Shown: positions 6,914 through 16,350, numbered from the stretch's first letter. The stretch: 64,000 bases of DNA from Microtetraspora fusca (GCF_001570365.1 NZ_BBYK01000072.1:32478-96477), one strand, 5' to 3'. Numbers and translations are program-made. Notes: a model not told the origin generated them from the sequence alone.

Positions 6914-9025
6914 TCAGTCGGCGGGAGACGGCTCGTCGAACTCGTCCAGCGCGTACTCGATCAGCTCGGTCAGCGAGAGGCGAGTGCCCCTGTTGTACGC
7001 GTCCTGGTAGGCGGCGTCGCCGAGGAGCTTCCTGCACTCCTTGACGCACTGCTCGTGCTCGTTCGTGAAGAAGGGCGCCCCGAACTGCGGCAGCCCGAAG
7101 GTGCGCCAGTTGGTCTGGGCCGCGCCCAGCAGGTGGGCGGTGTACTCGGGCCGCCCCATCTCCAGGTAGAGCCCGGCCATCACGTCCACGCACAGCACGA
7201 TGCCGAGGACGTCGTGGAAGTGGCGCTTGATTCGCACGGAAGCCTTGCAGCTCTCCAGCGCCTCGCCGTGGCGGCCAGTGGCCCGCTGGACCTGCGCCGT
7301 CGCGTACCACGCGTAGGACCGCAGCCACTGCTCGCCGCGCTCGGTGCACACCTTGACGCAGTCGGTGAGCAGGCCCTCGGCCTCCTCGTAGTCGCCCTGC
7401 GCGAACAGGACCATGGACAGCTCGACGATCGCGGGCAGCAGGCCCGGGTTGAGCTCGCGCCCGCCCCGGTGGAACTCGATGGCCACGCCGAGCAGGGCCG
7501 TGGCCTTCTTGGCGTCGCCCTGGAGCATGGCGGTCGTGCCCTGCATCTTGGTCGCCAGGATGACGGCCCCGGAGTCGCCGGCCCGCACCGCCTCGTTGCT
7601 GCACTCCTCGGCCGCCGCGAGCGCGCCCGGCAGGTCCCCCTGCGCGCTCCGGATGTACGCGAGCACCCACAGGGCCTTGCACCGTTCCTTGCTCGGCACC
7701 CGGGACGCCGCGAGCGCCCGCTCCAGATAGACCGCGCCCTCGCGGGCGAACCCGCACGCCACCCAGAGGAACCACAGCGACGACACCAGCTCCAGCCCGA
7801 CCCTGGCCTCGATCGGGTCGAAGAGGCAGTAGTCGAGCGCGACCCGGATGTTGTCGTGCTCCTGCCGCATGCGCACGTACCACTGCACCTGGCGGGGGCC
7901 CGACCAGGAGTGCTCGCCGCGCTGGGCGAGCTCCAGGTAGTGGTCGCGGTGGCGGCGGCGCAGCGCCTCGGTCTCGCCCAGCTTCTCCAGCCACTCGGCG
8001 CCGTACTGCCGGAGCGTGTCGATCAGCCGGTACCGGTGGCCGACCGGGGTGGTGAAGCTGAACAGGATCGACTTGTCGACCAGGCCGGAGATCACGTTGA
8101 GGATGGTCGCGGCGTCCAGCCCGTCCCCGGCGCAGACGTAACGCGCCGCGTCCAGGTCGAAGTCGCCCGCGAACACCGACAGCCGGGCCCACAGCAGCCG
8201 CTCGGCCGGCTCGCACAGCTCGTGGCTCCAGCCGATCGCGGCGCGCAGCGTCTGGTGCCGGGGCAGCGCCGTACGGCTCGCGCCGGCCAGCAGGCTGAAC
8301 CGGTCGGCGAGGAGCGCGAGGATCTGCTCGACCGACAGCGCGCGCAGCCGTACGGCGGCGAGTTCGATGGCGAGTGGGATGCCGTCGAGCCGCCGGCACA
8401 GCTCGGACACGGCCTGCACGTTGCTCTCGTCCACCACGAAGTCGGGCACGACCGCGCTGCCCCGCACGGCGAAGAGCTGCACCGCCTCGTTCGTGTACGG
8501 GTTCTCCGAGGGGTCATCGCCCGGTACGGCGAGCGGCGGGACCGCGACCGTGAACTCGCCGGGGGCGTTGAGCGACCGGCGGCTGGTCGCGATGATCCGC
8601 AGGTTGGGCGCCCTGGTGAGGAGGTCGTGCGTCAGCTCGGCGCACGCGTCCACCAGGTGCTCGCACGTGTCCAGGATGAGCAGGATCTCGCGGTCGCCCA
8701 GCCACTCGGCGAGGGTCTCGGAACCCGCCCGGTGCGACTGGTCGGCGATGCCCAGCGACGCGGTGATCGTGTGCTGGACCATGCCGGCGTCCTGCAGCCG
8801 CGCGAGATCGGCGTACCAGACGCCGTCCTTGAACTCCTGGCGCATCAGATGGGCGATGCGCAGGGCCGTGCGGGACTTGCCCACACCTCCGATCCCGGTC
8901 ACGGTGACCAGTCGGGAGTCGTGCAGTCGCTGTCTGATGGTGGTGAGAAGCCTGGTCCGGCCCACGAAGCTGGTCAGCTCCGCGGGCAGGTTGCCCTCTC
9001 GACGCCATCCTGATGGCGTTGCCAT
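6914..9025 (-). CDS. STAND-type NB-ARC ATPase with TPR-like C-terminus (AfsR/LuxR-like, no HTH)
   Basis: The 703-residue protein opens with the NLPAELTSFVGR lead-in typical of AfsR-type STAND ATPases. A Walker A motif GIGGVGKS lies at residues 44-51, Walker B ILLILDTCEHL near 115, and sensor motifs ATSRRSL and LDGIPLAIELAA follow. The C-terminal half is made of TPR-like helical repeats. Relatives are signal-integrating regulators in secondary metabolism. This copy has neither an N-terminal SARP/OmpR domain nor a C-terminal LuxR HTH, so it may act through protein contacts. It is convergent with the terpene synthase (125-bp gap), but no regulatory link is shown. Confidence 0.88.
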   Translation of the reverse strand: MATPSGWRREGNLPAELTSFVGRTRLLTTIRQRLHDSRLVTVTGIGGVGKSRTALRIAHLMRQEFKDGVWYADLARLQDAGMVQHTITASLGIADQSHRAGSETLAEWLGDREILLILDTCEHLVDACAELTHDLLTRAPNLRIIATSRRSLNAPGEFTVAVPPLAVPGDDPSENPYTNEAVQLFAVRGSAVVPDFVVDESNVQAVSELCRRLDGIPLAIELAAVRLRALSVEQILALLADRFSLLAGASRTALPRHQTLRAAIGWSHELCEPAERLLWARLSVFAGDFDLDAARYVCAGDGLDAATILNVISGLVDKSILFSFTTPVGHRYRLIDTLRQYGAEWLEKLGETEALRRRHRDHYLELAQRGEHSWSGPRQVQWYVRMRQEHDNIRVALDYCLFDPIEARVGLELVSSLWFLWVACGFAREGAVYLERALAASRVPSKERCKALWVLAYIRSAQGDLPGALAAAEECSNEAVRAGDSGAVILATKMQGTTAMLQGDAKKATALLGVAIEFHRGGRELNPGLLPAIVELSMVLFAQGDYEEAEGLLTDCVKVCTERGEQWLRSYAWYATAQVQRATGRHGEALESCKASVRIKRHFHDVLGIVLCVDVMAGLYLEMGRPEYTAHLLGAAQTNWRTFGLPQFGAPFFTNEHEQCVKECRKLLGDAAYQDAYNRGTRLSLTELIEYALDEFDEPSPAD

Positions 9026-9245
9026 ACCGCCTCACGGGGGTCGCGTCCGGCCTGCTACCTGTTTCCGCGTCGTACCTTTGCTGAGGGTTGAATGTTTGGG
9101 TCGGGGATCTTCGAATCCCACCTTTGCGGGAAATCGCCGCTCAGCGTGGTTCGTACGGGATTACCGTGATTTGTCGCCCCCAGTGCGCGGTGGCGACGTG
9201 CGAGCGGGACCCGCGCCCGGCGGCCGCGCCGGTTAACATCGTCAT

Positions 9246-9419
9246 GTGACTGAGCGGCATCCGGATGACATGCGGCCGGTGGACCTCTTCGACGAGGGTC
9301 TGTCGGTGCTGCCTGACCAGACCAGCGACGACACCGACCTCGGCTGGGGCGAGTGGCGCGGCGACGCCGAGTCCGACGACGCGCGACTGATCGAGGAACG
9401 CCCCCCGCACTGGGACTAG
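9246..9419 (+). CDS. Small conserved acidic actinobacterial protein (57 aa)
   Basis: A GTG-initiated 57-codon frame rich in Asp and Glu. It contains DTDLGWGEWRGD and ends LIEERPPHWD. I recall short proteins with a WGE...D core and a PPHW(D/E) tail from many actinobacteria, with no known function. The regular wobble-GC codon use supports real coding. It ends 10 bp before the stop of the convergent ABC permease. Confidence 0.7.
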   Translation: MTERHPDDMRPVDLFDEGLSVLPDQTSDDTDLGWGEWRGDAESDDARLIEERPPHWD

Positions 9420-9429
9420 TCGGTGCGGG

Positions 9430-10386
9430 TCAGGACACCACGTCCTTGGCCCGGAACCGCCGGAAGGCGAACGCGACGAGGATCACCGAGTACGTCACGG
9501 ACACGGCGACGCCCTTGATCATCCCGCTGTAGTCGGGGTCGGGGGAGAGCGCGTCGGTCCAGGCGTTGTTCCAGAACGTGGGCAGGAACTCGCGGATGGA
9601 GCCCAGGGCCTCCACCGCCTGCAGGATGCTGCTCACGATCACCAGCCCGACCGCGCCGCCGACCGCGCCCAGGGGCGAGTCCGTGCCGACCGACAGCAGG
9701 AACGCGACGGCCGCCACGACGAGCTGGCTCACCAGCGCGTAGGCCACCACGACGGCGAACCTCGGCAGCACGTCCCCGGCCGGGATCGTCTCGCCGGTGC
9801 CCGGCACCTGGATGTCGTTCCAGCCGAAGACGACCGTGCCCGCGAGCAGCGCCATCAGCGGCAGCACGGTCACCGCGGCGGCCGAGTACGCCATCGCGAC
9901 GACGAGCTTCTGCCGCAGCAGCCGGTCGCGCGGCACCGGGGCGGCGAGCAGGTAGCGCAGCGACGACCAGCTCGCCTCGCTCGCCACCGTGTCGCCGCAG
10001 AACAGCGCCACCGCGACGACCAGCAGGAAGTTCGCGGAGACCGACAGGGCGAAGGCGGCGAAGTTCAGCCCGCCCTGGGTGGCGAGGTCGGACAGCCGCA
10101 TACCGCCGCCCTGCCCGCCTCCGGGCCCCGGGCCGAACTGGAACGCCACCACCAGGACCCACGGGAGCGCGAGCAGCAGCCCGAACATCGCCATCGTCCT
10201 GCGGCGCCGGAGCTGGCGGACGAACTCCACCCGCAGCGACAGCGTCCGGCCTGGCGCGTACCCCGGCGCCGCCCCCGACGTCCGCGTCGAGGACGCCGGA
10301 GGCCCGCCCGGAGAGGTCACCACGCCGCCGGCCGAGGCCGCGGGCGTGTTCGCCGGGGCGGACGCCCCGTCACCGTTCAGGCTCAT
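9430..10386 (-). CDS. ABC-2 type transporter permease
   Basis: The 318-residue membrane protein has a Pro/Ala/Ser-rich cytoplasmic N-terminus of about 50 residues and roughly six hydrophobic segments (for example MFGLLLALPWVLVVAF, LLVVAVALFCGDTVASE, AVAFLLSV). The layout, with a GDTVASEASWSSLRYLL loop, is that of ABC-2 permeases. It lies 19 bp downstream of a gene whose C-terminal half is an ABC ATPase, so the two probably form one exporter. The substrate is unknown; drug, lipid and peptide efflux are all possible. Confidence 0.88.
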   Translation of the reverse strand: MSLNGDGASAPANTPAASAGGVVTSPGGPPASSTRTSGAAPGYAPGRTLSLRVEFVRQLRRRRTMAMFGLLLALPWVLVVAFQFGPGPGGGQGGGMRLSDLATQGGLNFAAFALSVSANFLLVVAVALFCGDTVASEASWSSLRYLLAAPVPRDRLLRQKLVVAMAYSAAAVTVLPLMALLAGTVVFGWNDIQVPGTGETIPAGDVLPRFAVVVAYALVSQLVVAAVAFLLSVGTDSPLGAVGGAVGLVIVSSILQAVEALGSIREFLPTFWNNAWTDALSPDPDYSGMIKGVAVSVTYSVILVAFAFRRFRAKDVVS

Positions 10387-10405
10387 CTGAGCCCTCCCTT
10401 CAGGC

Positions 10406-13084
10406 TCAACGCGCCTCTCCGATCAGGTCCAGGAAGACGTCCTCCAGCCGGGGGCCGGGGCCGTCCGAGGGGGAGTGGGTGCCGAGCAGCTCGGCGACCG
10501 GTCCCTGGAAGACGAGCTGTCCGCGCCGCATGACCACCACGTGCGTACACGCCTGCTCGACCTCGGCGAGCAGGTGGCTGGAGACGATGACCGTGCGGCC
10601 TCCCTCGGCGTACGCCTTGAGCACGGCGCGCATCTCGGCGATCTGCGGTGGGTCCAGCCCGTTGGTGGGCTCGTCGAGCACGAGCAGGTCGGGCAGGCCG
10701 AGCATCGCCTGGGCGATGGCGAGCCGCTGGCGCATCCCCTGCGAGTAGGTGCGCACCGCCCGGTCCAGCGCCGCCCCGAGCCCGGCGATCTCCAGCGCCT
10801 CGTCCAGGTGGGCGTCCTCGGCGGGGCGTCCCGTGGCCTGCCAGTAGAGCTCCAGGTTGGCCCGGCCGGTGAGGTGCGGGAGGAACCCGGGCCCCTCCAC
10901 GAACGATCCGAGCCGCGACAGGACCGGAGCGCCGGGGACCACCCGGCGGCCGAAGATGTGGATCTCGCCCTCGTCCGGGTGGATCAGGCCCATCATCATC
11001 CGCATCGTGGTGGTCTTGCCCGCGCCGTTCGGTCCGAGAAGGCCCAGGACCTGGCCCTTCTCCACCTGGAAGGAGAGGTCGTCCACCGCCTTCTCGCCGT
11101 TGCGGTAGCGCTTGGTCAGCCCGGTGATCCGCAGCGGAGCGCCGTCGCCGTCCTCGCGCTCGTCGGCGGGAGCCGTACGGCGGCGGCCGGCGAGGAGGAG
11201 CGCCGCCGCGACCACGATCGCGGCCAGCGGGGCGGCCCATGTCCACCAGGCCGGCCCCGTCGCGGGCGTGACCAGCGACGCGTCGTCGGGGAGCGAGACG
11301 GTCCCGCCGGCGAGGCCCACCCGGTACGCGGCGGGCGCGGACGGCGTGGCGTACCCCATGTCGGTGGTCGTCAGCACGACCCGCAGCCGGTGGCCCGCGT
11401 CGAAGCGCCGGTCGATCGCGGGGAGCGTGACGGTCGCCTCCGCGCCGGACTCCGACGCGGTGACGCGCAGCGGCGCCACCAGGCTCGACGGCAGCACGGC
11501 GAGCCGTCCGCCGCTCGCGTCGTAGAGCTTGGCGAACAGGGTGACCTCGCCCGTGCCGTACACCTTGATCCGCACGGTGGGGGCGCCGGTGACGTGGACC
11601 GGCGCGGCGAGCGGCGCGGACTCGAACACCGCGGCCTGCCCGGGGACGTCCACGGAGACACCGGGGTTGGCGCTCGCGCCGCCGAGCAGGCTCATCCCCG
11701 GCACGATCGAGACGGACGCAGGGGAGCCGCCGGGCGGGTTCGCGATCTCCTGCACCGGGCCGATGACCGGCACCTCGGTCCGCGAGGCGCCTCCCAGACC
11801 GGGGTACGAGGGCGCGCTCGCGTGGACCACGAGGGAGCGGCGGGTGCCGGGGTCCCGGCCGCCGTCGCGCGACACCGTGAAGCCCTCGACCCCCTCGACG
11901 TCCCCGGCGGGCGCCGAGGCGGTCGCGGTGCCCTCGGGCGTGGCGGCCTTCACGGCGTCGCCGGGCGTGCCGGCATCGGCGGTGGTCCGGCCGGCGCGCA
12001 CGCCGGGGACGGGAGAGTCCTTGAGCCAGCGGTCGAGCCACGCCGTGGTGCGCTCCTCCACCCATTCGGTGTCGCTGTCGGACCCGCCGCCGTCGTGTCC
12101 GCCGCTGATCCAGGCGACCTCCACCGGCGCGCCGGTCGCGGCGATCGCCCGGGCGTTGGCGTCCGCGTGCCCCAACGGGAACAGCGAGTCGCGCTGACCC
12201 TGGATCAGCAGGGTCGGGATCCTGATCCGGCCGGCCACCGACACCGGGCTCGACGCGCGCAGCAGCTTCACCGCCTCGGGCGTCGCCCGGCCGGTCTCCG
12301 CGACGGTCAGGTACATGTCGCAGATCTCGGCCAGGAAGCGGCCGCACTGGGCCTGACGGGAGGCTCCCTGCGCCGCGGGCGCACCGGAGCCGCCGCCGGC
12401 CAGGGCGGCCAGCCCGCCCGGCGCGCCGCCGGGCAGGGCGCTGCCGCCCGAGCTGAAGAAGAGACCGGCCCACATCTTCTTGAACACGCCGTGCTCGGGC
12501 CCCTGCCCGGTGGACTCGGGGAAGAGCGCGTCGGCGAGGTCGTACCAGGTGATCTGCGGCACGATGGCGTCGATCCTGGTGTCGTAGGCGGCGGCCATCA
12601 GGGCGATCGCCCCGCCGTACGAGCCGCCCGCGATGCCCACCCGGGGGTCGCCGTCGGCGTCGAGCCGCACCTCCGGGCGGCGGGCGAGCCAGTCGACCAG
12701 CGCCCGCACGTCCTTCACCTCGTAGTCCGGCGAGTTCAGCGCGATCTCGCCGGTGGAGCGCCCGAACCCGCGGGCCGACCAGGTCAGTACGGCATAGCCG
12801 CGCCCGGCCAGCCGGGCCGCCTCGTCCCGCAGGTCGTCCTTGCTGCCGCCGAAGCCGTGGGCGAGGAGCACGGCCGGGGCCCGGCCGCCGGTGGCGGGCG
12901 GGAAGTAGGCGGCGTCCAGCGTCACGTGCTGGTCGTCGGCGGGTCCGTCCACGACGGAGATGGCCACGTCCTGCCCGCGTACCCGCGGCTCGGACGGCCA
13001 CAGGTACCAGGTGAGGCCGCCCGCGACCACCAGCGCGAGCGCCACCAGTGCGGCAAGGGCGCGCCGCCCACCCCGAAACGTCAT
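10406..13084 (-). CDS. CocE/X-Pro dipeptidyl-peptidase-like hydrolase fused to an ABC transporter ATPase
   Basis: One continuous frame of 892 residues from an ATG at 13084. An N-terminal transmembrane anchor (ALAALVALALVVAGG) precedes an alpha/beta hydrolase with HGFGGSKDD and the nucleophile elbow GGSYGG. A CocE/X-Pro peptidase-type beta-sandwich follows, then a second membrane helix (WWTWAAPLAAIVVAAALLLA). Last comes a complete ABC ATPase with Walker A GPNGAGKTTT, signature YSQGMRQR and Walker B LLVLDEP. The hydrolase is inferred to face outside and the ATPase inside. A more distal start at 13225 would overlap the divergent promoter region and is disfavoured. The adjacent permease would complete the exporter. 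Confidence 0.88.
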   Translation of the reverse strand: MTFRGGRRALAALVALALVVAGGLTWYLWPSEPRVRGQDVAISVVDGPADDQHVTLDAAYFPPATGGRAPAVLLAHGFGGSKDDLRDEAARLAGRGYAVLTWSARGFGRSTGEIALNSPDYEVKDVRALVDWLARRPEVRLDADGDPRVGIAGGSYGGAIALMAAAYDTRIDAIVPQITWYDLADALFPESTGQGPEHGVFKKMWAGLFFSSGGSALPGGAPGGLAALAGGGSGAPAAQGASRQAQCGRFLAEICDMYLTVAETGRATPEAVKLLRASSPVSVAGRIRIPTLLIQGQRDSLFPLGHADANARAIAATGAPVEVAWISGGHDGGGSDSDTEWVEERTTAWLDRWLKDSPVPGVRAGRTTADAGTPGDAVKAATPEGTATASAPAGDVEGVEGFTVSRDGGRDPGTRRSLVVHASAPSYPGLGGASRTEVPVIGPVQEIANPPGGSPASVSIVPGMSLLGGASANPGVSVDVPGQAAVFESAPLAAPVHVTGAPTVRIKVYGTGEVTLFAKLYDASGGRLAVLPSSLVAPLRVTASESGAEATVTLPAIDRRFDAGHRLRVVLTTTDMGYATPSAPAAYRVGLAGGTVSLPDDASLVTPATGPAWWTWAAPLAAIVVAAALLLAGRRRTAPADEREDGDGAPLRITGLTKRYRNGEKAVDDLSFQVEKGQVLGLLGPNGAGKTTTMRMMMGLIHPDEGEIHIFGRRVVPGAPVLSRLGSFVEGPGFLPHLTGRANLELYWQATGRPAEDAHLDEALEIAGLGAALDRAVRTYSQGMRQRLAIAQAMLGLPDLLVLDEPTNGLDPPQIAEMRAVLKAYAEGGRTVIVSSHLLAEVEQACTHVVVMRRGQLVFQGPVAELLGTHSPSDGPGPRLEDVFLDLIGEAR

Positions 13085-13232
13085 GCCCGGGAGCCTACTC
13101 AGGCCGTCCTGAGAACCGGCTGAGACGCCCGGCCCGGCGGGGCCGTCCGAGCCGGTCCCCGGCCGGATATCCAGGAGGTATCCGGGTTGTCCCCGATTGC
13201 GTAGCGGGTGAGCGGACGGCATCATTTCGCGC

Positions 13233-14432
13233 GTGATTGGAACGCTCAGGCAAACACCTCATCGGATCCTCGACTGGGCCCTCCCGTACTGGACCAGAGG
13301 GGAGGCCGGCAGGGAGACTCCGGCGGAACTGTTCCGGGTCCTCTACCTCGGCTGGTTGACGGCGTTCGTCCTGAAGGTGCTGGGGGCGTCCTGGGACGTG
13401 TCCTGGCACTTCCGCTGGCTGCGCGACGACCTGGCCCCGCCGCACCTGCTCAACACGGTCGGCACGGTCATCGCCGTCGGGCTGACCATCGTCCACTGGT
13501 ACACCGGTTACGGCGTGGACCGCCTGGCCTCCAGGCTGATCGTGTGGGGCACGGGCGTCTTCCTCATCGCGATCCCGCTCGACCTGATCAACCACCGCGT
13601 CAACGGCCTCGACATCACCGCGTGGAGCCCCTCGCACGCGCTGCTGTTCATCGGCAGCGGGCTGATGATCGCCGGGGTGACCCGGGGGTGGTGGCTCGGC
13701 GCGCCGCGCGGCGACGCGCGGACCGAGCGGCGGCGCACCCTGGTCCTCGGCGCGCTGTTCGTCTTCTTCCTGGAGAACCTGCACTTCCCCGCCCAGCAGC
13801 AGGAGTACGGCGTGCTGGAGATCGCCTCCTGGGACCGCGGCGATCCGTACGCGGAGCCGAGCCTGCTGGCGTTCGCCGCCAACCAGCTCGGCCGCGCGGT
13901 GGACCGGGAGATGATCGTCAGGTTCTCGCTGCCGGTGCCCGACCTGCTCTACCCGCTTTGGGTCGGAGTGGCGGGCATGCTCATCCTGGTCATCGCCCGC
14001 CACATGGTCGGGCGGACGTGGACGGCCACGGCCGTCGCGGGCGCGTACGTCGCCTACCGCGCGCTGGTCTGGCCGCTCTTCGTCGGGATGGGTTTCCCGG
14101 CCTCGGCCATCCCGTTCTTCTTCGTGCTCGCCGCCGTCGGTGTGGACCTCGCCTTCATGGGCTGCCTCCCGCTGGGCGACACGATGGCCGCTCGCCTGGT
14201 CCGGCCCGTGCTCGGCGCCGCCCTGGCCACGGCGGGCGTCTACGGCGGCCTCGCGGTGCAGGGCCACTATCTCGCCGCGCCGCCGTACCCGGTGGACTCG
14301 TGGCCGCTCGCGGGCGGCCTTCTCCTCGCGGTCTGGATCGTCGCCGAGATCGTCGCCTGGAAGTACCGCCTGCGCGACGGCGATCGGGATCAGGCGACGG
14401 GCGCGCGGGTCAGCGCCACCGCCACGCCGTAG
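13233..14432 (+). CDS. Multi-pass membrane protein of unknown function
   Basis: The 399-residue protein has about nine hydrophobic segments with conserved-looking polar motifs inside or beside them, such as ASWDVSWHFRWLRDD, PHLLNT, PLDLINHRVNG and ENLHFPAQQQEYG. Histidines and acidic residues near the membrane could bind a metal or a cofactor, but this is speculative. It is transcribed divergently from the hydrolase/ABC fusion across a 148-bp gap. Its last 43 bp overlap the 3' end of the convergent CopD gene. No family name can be given with confidence, although the CopC/CopD neighbours make a link to copper or membrane redox chemistry worth testing. Confidence 0.75.
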   Translation: MIGTLRQTPHRILDWALPYWTRGEAGRETPAELFRVLYLGWLTAFVLKVLGASWDVSWHFRWLRDDLAPPHLLNTVGTVIAVGLTIVHWYTGYGVDRLASRLIVWGTGVFLIAIPLDLINHRVNGLDITAWSPSHALLFIGSGLMIAGVTRGWWLGAPRGDARTERRRTLVLGALFVFFLENLHFPAQQQEYGVLEIASWDRGDPYAEPSLLAFAANQLGRAVDREMIVRFSLPVPDLLYPLWVGVAGMLILVIARHMVGRTWTATAVAGAYVAYRALVWPLFVGMGFPASAIPFFFVLAAVGVDLAFMGCLPLGDTMAARLVRPVLGAALATAGVYGGLAVQGHYLAAPPYPVDSWPLAGGLLLAVWIVAEIVAWKYRLRDGDRDQATGARVSATATP

Positions 14433-15496
14433 GCGAGGCCCATGACGGCGAGTTCGAACGCCACCCAGGCGGCGAACGCCGTCGGGGCCCGCCGGCTGAT
14501 CGCGGGCAGCAGCCGCCAGCGGATGTTGCCCCCGAGCAGCGCCACCGCACCGACGAAAAGGATCTTCGCGACGACGAGCCGGCCGTAGCCGGTGGTCACC
14601 AGCGAGAGCGGGAACTCCTGGCCCGGCGTCAGCAGCAGCTCGACCACTCCGTTGAAGAGGCCGGTGAGGCCGACGACGAGCAGCGCCGCCGTCGCCAGCC
14701 GGGAGAAGCGCGGCAGCGTCGCCGCGAGCAGGTCGCGGTTGCCCGCGAGCAGCACGGCCAGCGCGAGCAGGCCCCCGACCCACGCGGCGGAGCCGATGAC
14801 GTGCAGCTCCATCGAGACCATGCTCAGGTCGTGCCAGTACCAGTTGGAGGCGTGACCGGTCACCGGCAGCGGCAGCAGGCCGAACGCCGCCACCAGCACG
14901 CGGAACTCGGCCGGGACCTTCTCGCCGAACCTGACCGCCAGCATGCCGACGGCGGCGCTGACCATCGCGCTGGACGCGCTCACGATCAGCCCCTGGCCGG
15001 AGCCGATCCGCTCGACGAACTCGGCCACGTCGGGCGCCTGGCCGGGGTTCAGCTCGGCCGCGCTCAGCACGGTGGACACGAGCGCGGACGCGGCCCACAC
15101 CAGCGCCGACAGCACCGCCCAGTGCCGCGCCCGCGAGGCGACCGGCTCGGTGCGCTCCGGATCGCCGAAGCCGAGCAGCTTGGGCAGCAGGCTGAGCCCG
15201 ACGGTCGCGGTCGCGGCCACGTCGAGGACCAGCCGCATGACGGGCAGGCCGAAGTCGACCAGGGGGCTGGGCATCACGATGCCCTGCGCGGCCTTCGGGA
15301 GGGTCAGCCAGGTCGAGACCAGCGCGGTGAGCAGCCCCGCGAAGGTGAGCGCGGCGACGGCCAGCCTGGGGCGGGCCACCGGCTCCGTACTCACCGTGCT
15401 TTCCGGGCTCTCCAGGCTCTCCGTGCTTTCCGGGGTCTCCGTGCTTTCCGGGGTCTCGGTGCTCTGCGGGCTCTCGGCGGCTCCGGTCGCGGTCAC
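14390..15496 (-). CDS. CopD family copper-resistance membrane protein
   Basis: About 368 residues from a GTG at 15496 that overlaps the CopC stop as GTGA. The N-terminal 35 residues form a repetitive Ser/Thr/Glu/Pro segment (STETPE units encoded by an 18-bp repeat near 15400-15470). Around eight transmembrane helices follow, containing GHASNWYWHDLSMVSMELHV and IGSAAWVGGLLALA, the His-rich signature of the CopD domain. CopD proteins work with periplasmic CopC in copper handling or uptake. An earlier start at 15583 would lie deep inside CopC and is rejected. The 3' end overlaps the convergent membrane-protein gene. Confidence 0.88.
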   Translation of the reverse strand: MTATGAAESPQSTETPESTETPESTESLESPESTVSTEPVARPRLAVAALTFAGLLTALVSTWLTLPKAAQGIVMPSPLVDFGLPVMRLVLDVAATATVGLSLLPKLLGFGDPERTEPVASRARHWAVLSALVWAASALVSTVLSAAELNPGQAPDVAEFVERIGSGQGLIVSASSAMVSAAVGMLAVRFGEKVPAEFRVLVAAFGLLPLPVTGHASNWYWHDLSMVSMELHVIGSAAWVGGLLALAVLLAGNRDLLAATLPRFSRLATAALLVVGLTGLFNGVVELLLTPGQEFPLSLVTTGYGRLVVAKILFVGAVALLGGNIRWRLLPAISRRAPTAFAAWVAFELAVMGLAYGVAVALTRAPVA

Positions 15497-16113
15497 GCCG
15501 CGCCTCGCAGCCTGCGGTCGTGCCGGACGAGCACGTACGCGGACAGGGCGAGCAGCGCGGCGGCGACGACGAGCAGACCCCACACCCAGCCACCGGACGA
15601 GCTCTGCGCGGCGAGGTCGGCGGCCGAGGCGGCGGAGCCGGGCTCCCCTCCGGCGGCCGGGGGCAGCGGGTCGCCCGCCGCCGGAGTCGAGGCCGCCGAG
15701 GGGGACGGCGTGGGCTCGGCCGAGGGGGAGGACTGCCCGGCGGCCGGTCCGGCCGCGGTCAGCGTGAAGGTGATCGTTCCGGTGACCGGGTGGCCGTCGT
15801 TCGACACGACGCGATAGCCGATCGTGTACGCGCCGGCCGGGCCGAGCGGAGCCAGGCCGACCGAGACGTCGTTCCCCTTCGTCGCGATCTCACCTTGCGC
15901 GTACTCGGCCCCGTCGGGACCGGTGACCGCGATGCGCGCGAAGTCCCGGCGTACGGGCTGGTCGAACTTCAGCGTGATCCGCTCCGGAGCGGTGGAGACC
16001 TGGGCGCCGTCCTTGGGGTCGCTGCCGACCAGCACGTTGTGCGCCTGCGCCGGCGCCGCGACGCCCAGCAGAGCGGCGCAGGCGAGCAGCAGGACCGTGA
16101 GTAGCCGCCTCAC
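15493..16113 (-). CDS. CopC-type copper-binding protein with C-terminal membrane anchor
   Basis: The GTG at 16113 follows a GGAAGG ribosome binding site. The 206-residue product has a signal peptide ending APAQAH, which leaves the conserved N-terminal copper-ligand histidine (AHNVLVGSDPKDG). The CopC fold continues through ITLKFDQPVRRDF to the second ligand motif VVSNDGHPVTG. A low-complexity Pro/Ala/Ser stretch then leads to a C-terminal helix (GLLVVAAALLALSAYVLV) and a basic tail. It is predicted to be membrane-tethered outside the cell and is translationally coupled to CopD. Confidence 0.9.
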   Translation of the reverse strand: MRRLLTVLLLACAALLGVAAPAQAHNVLVGSDPKDGAQVSTAPERITLKFDQPVRRDFARIAVTGPDGAEYAQGEIATKGNDVSVGLAPLGPAGAYTIGYRVVSNDGHPVTGTITFTLTAAGPAAGQSSPSAEPTPSPSAASTPAAGDPLPPAAGGEPGSAASAADLAAQSSSGGWVWGLLVVAAALLALSAYVLVRHDRRLRGAA

Positions 16114-16306
16114 CGATGATGACCTTCCATTGGATGCTTCCTGACCCAGACATGGTCCCACCTGTCCGGCACCGGTACGGCTCCCGCCGGGTCGGCGGAA
16201 GCCCGCATCCCCTGTGGCGTCGCCCTCGGAGAACGAGCAAAAGTTCCGGCGGGCCCACCGCGGCTCGCGGCCTGGCGGCGCAGGGGCCGCCGGAGAAGGG
16301 AAAAGT

Positions 16307-16350
16307 CCCCGGGCCGCGTGTGGGGGGCGTACGGATCACGCGGCCCGGGG
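16307..16350. terminator. Large GC-rich hairpin terminator downstream of the chitinase
   Basis: CCCCGGGCCGCGTG at 16307-16320 and CACGCGGCCCGGGG at 16337-16350 are perfect 14-bp arms around a 16-nt loop. It lies about 70 bp beyond the chitinase stop and is the main feature of the 309-bp gap 16114-16422, in which no gene was recognised. Confidence 0.75.

Noticed and set aside
13085..13225. Extended N-terminus of the hydrolase/ABC fusion starting at 13225
   Set aside because: The added residues are Gly/Pro-rich without signal features and would fill the divergent promoter gap. The ATG at 13084 leads straight into a membrane anchor.
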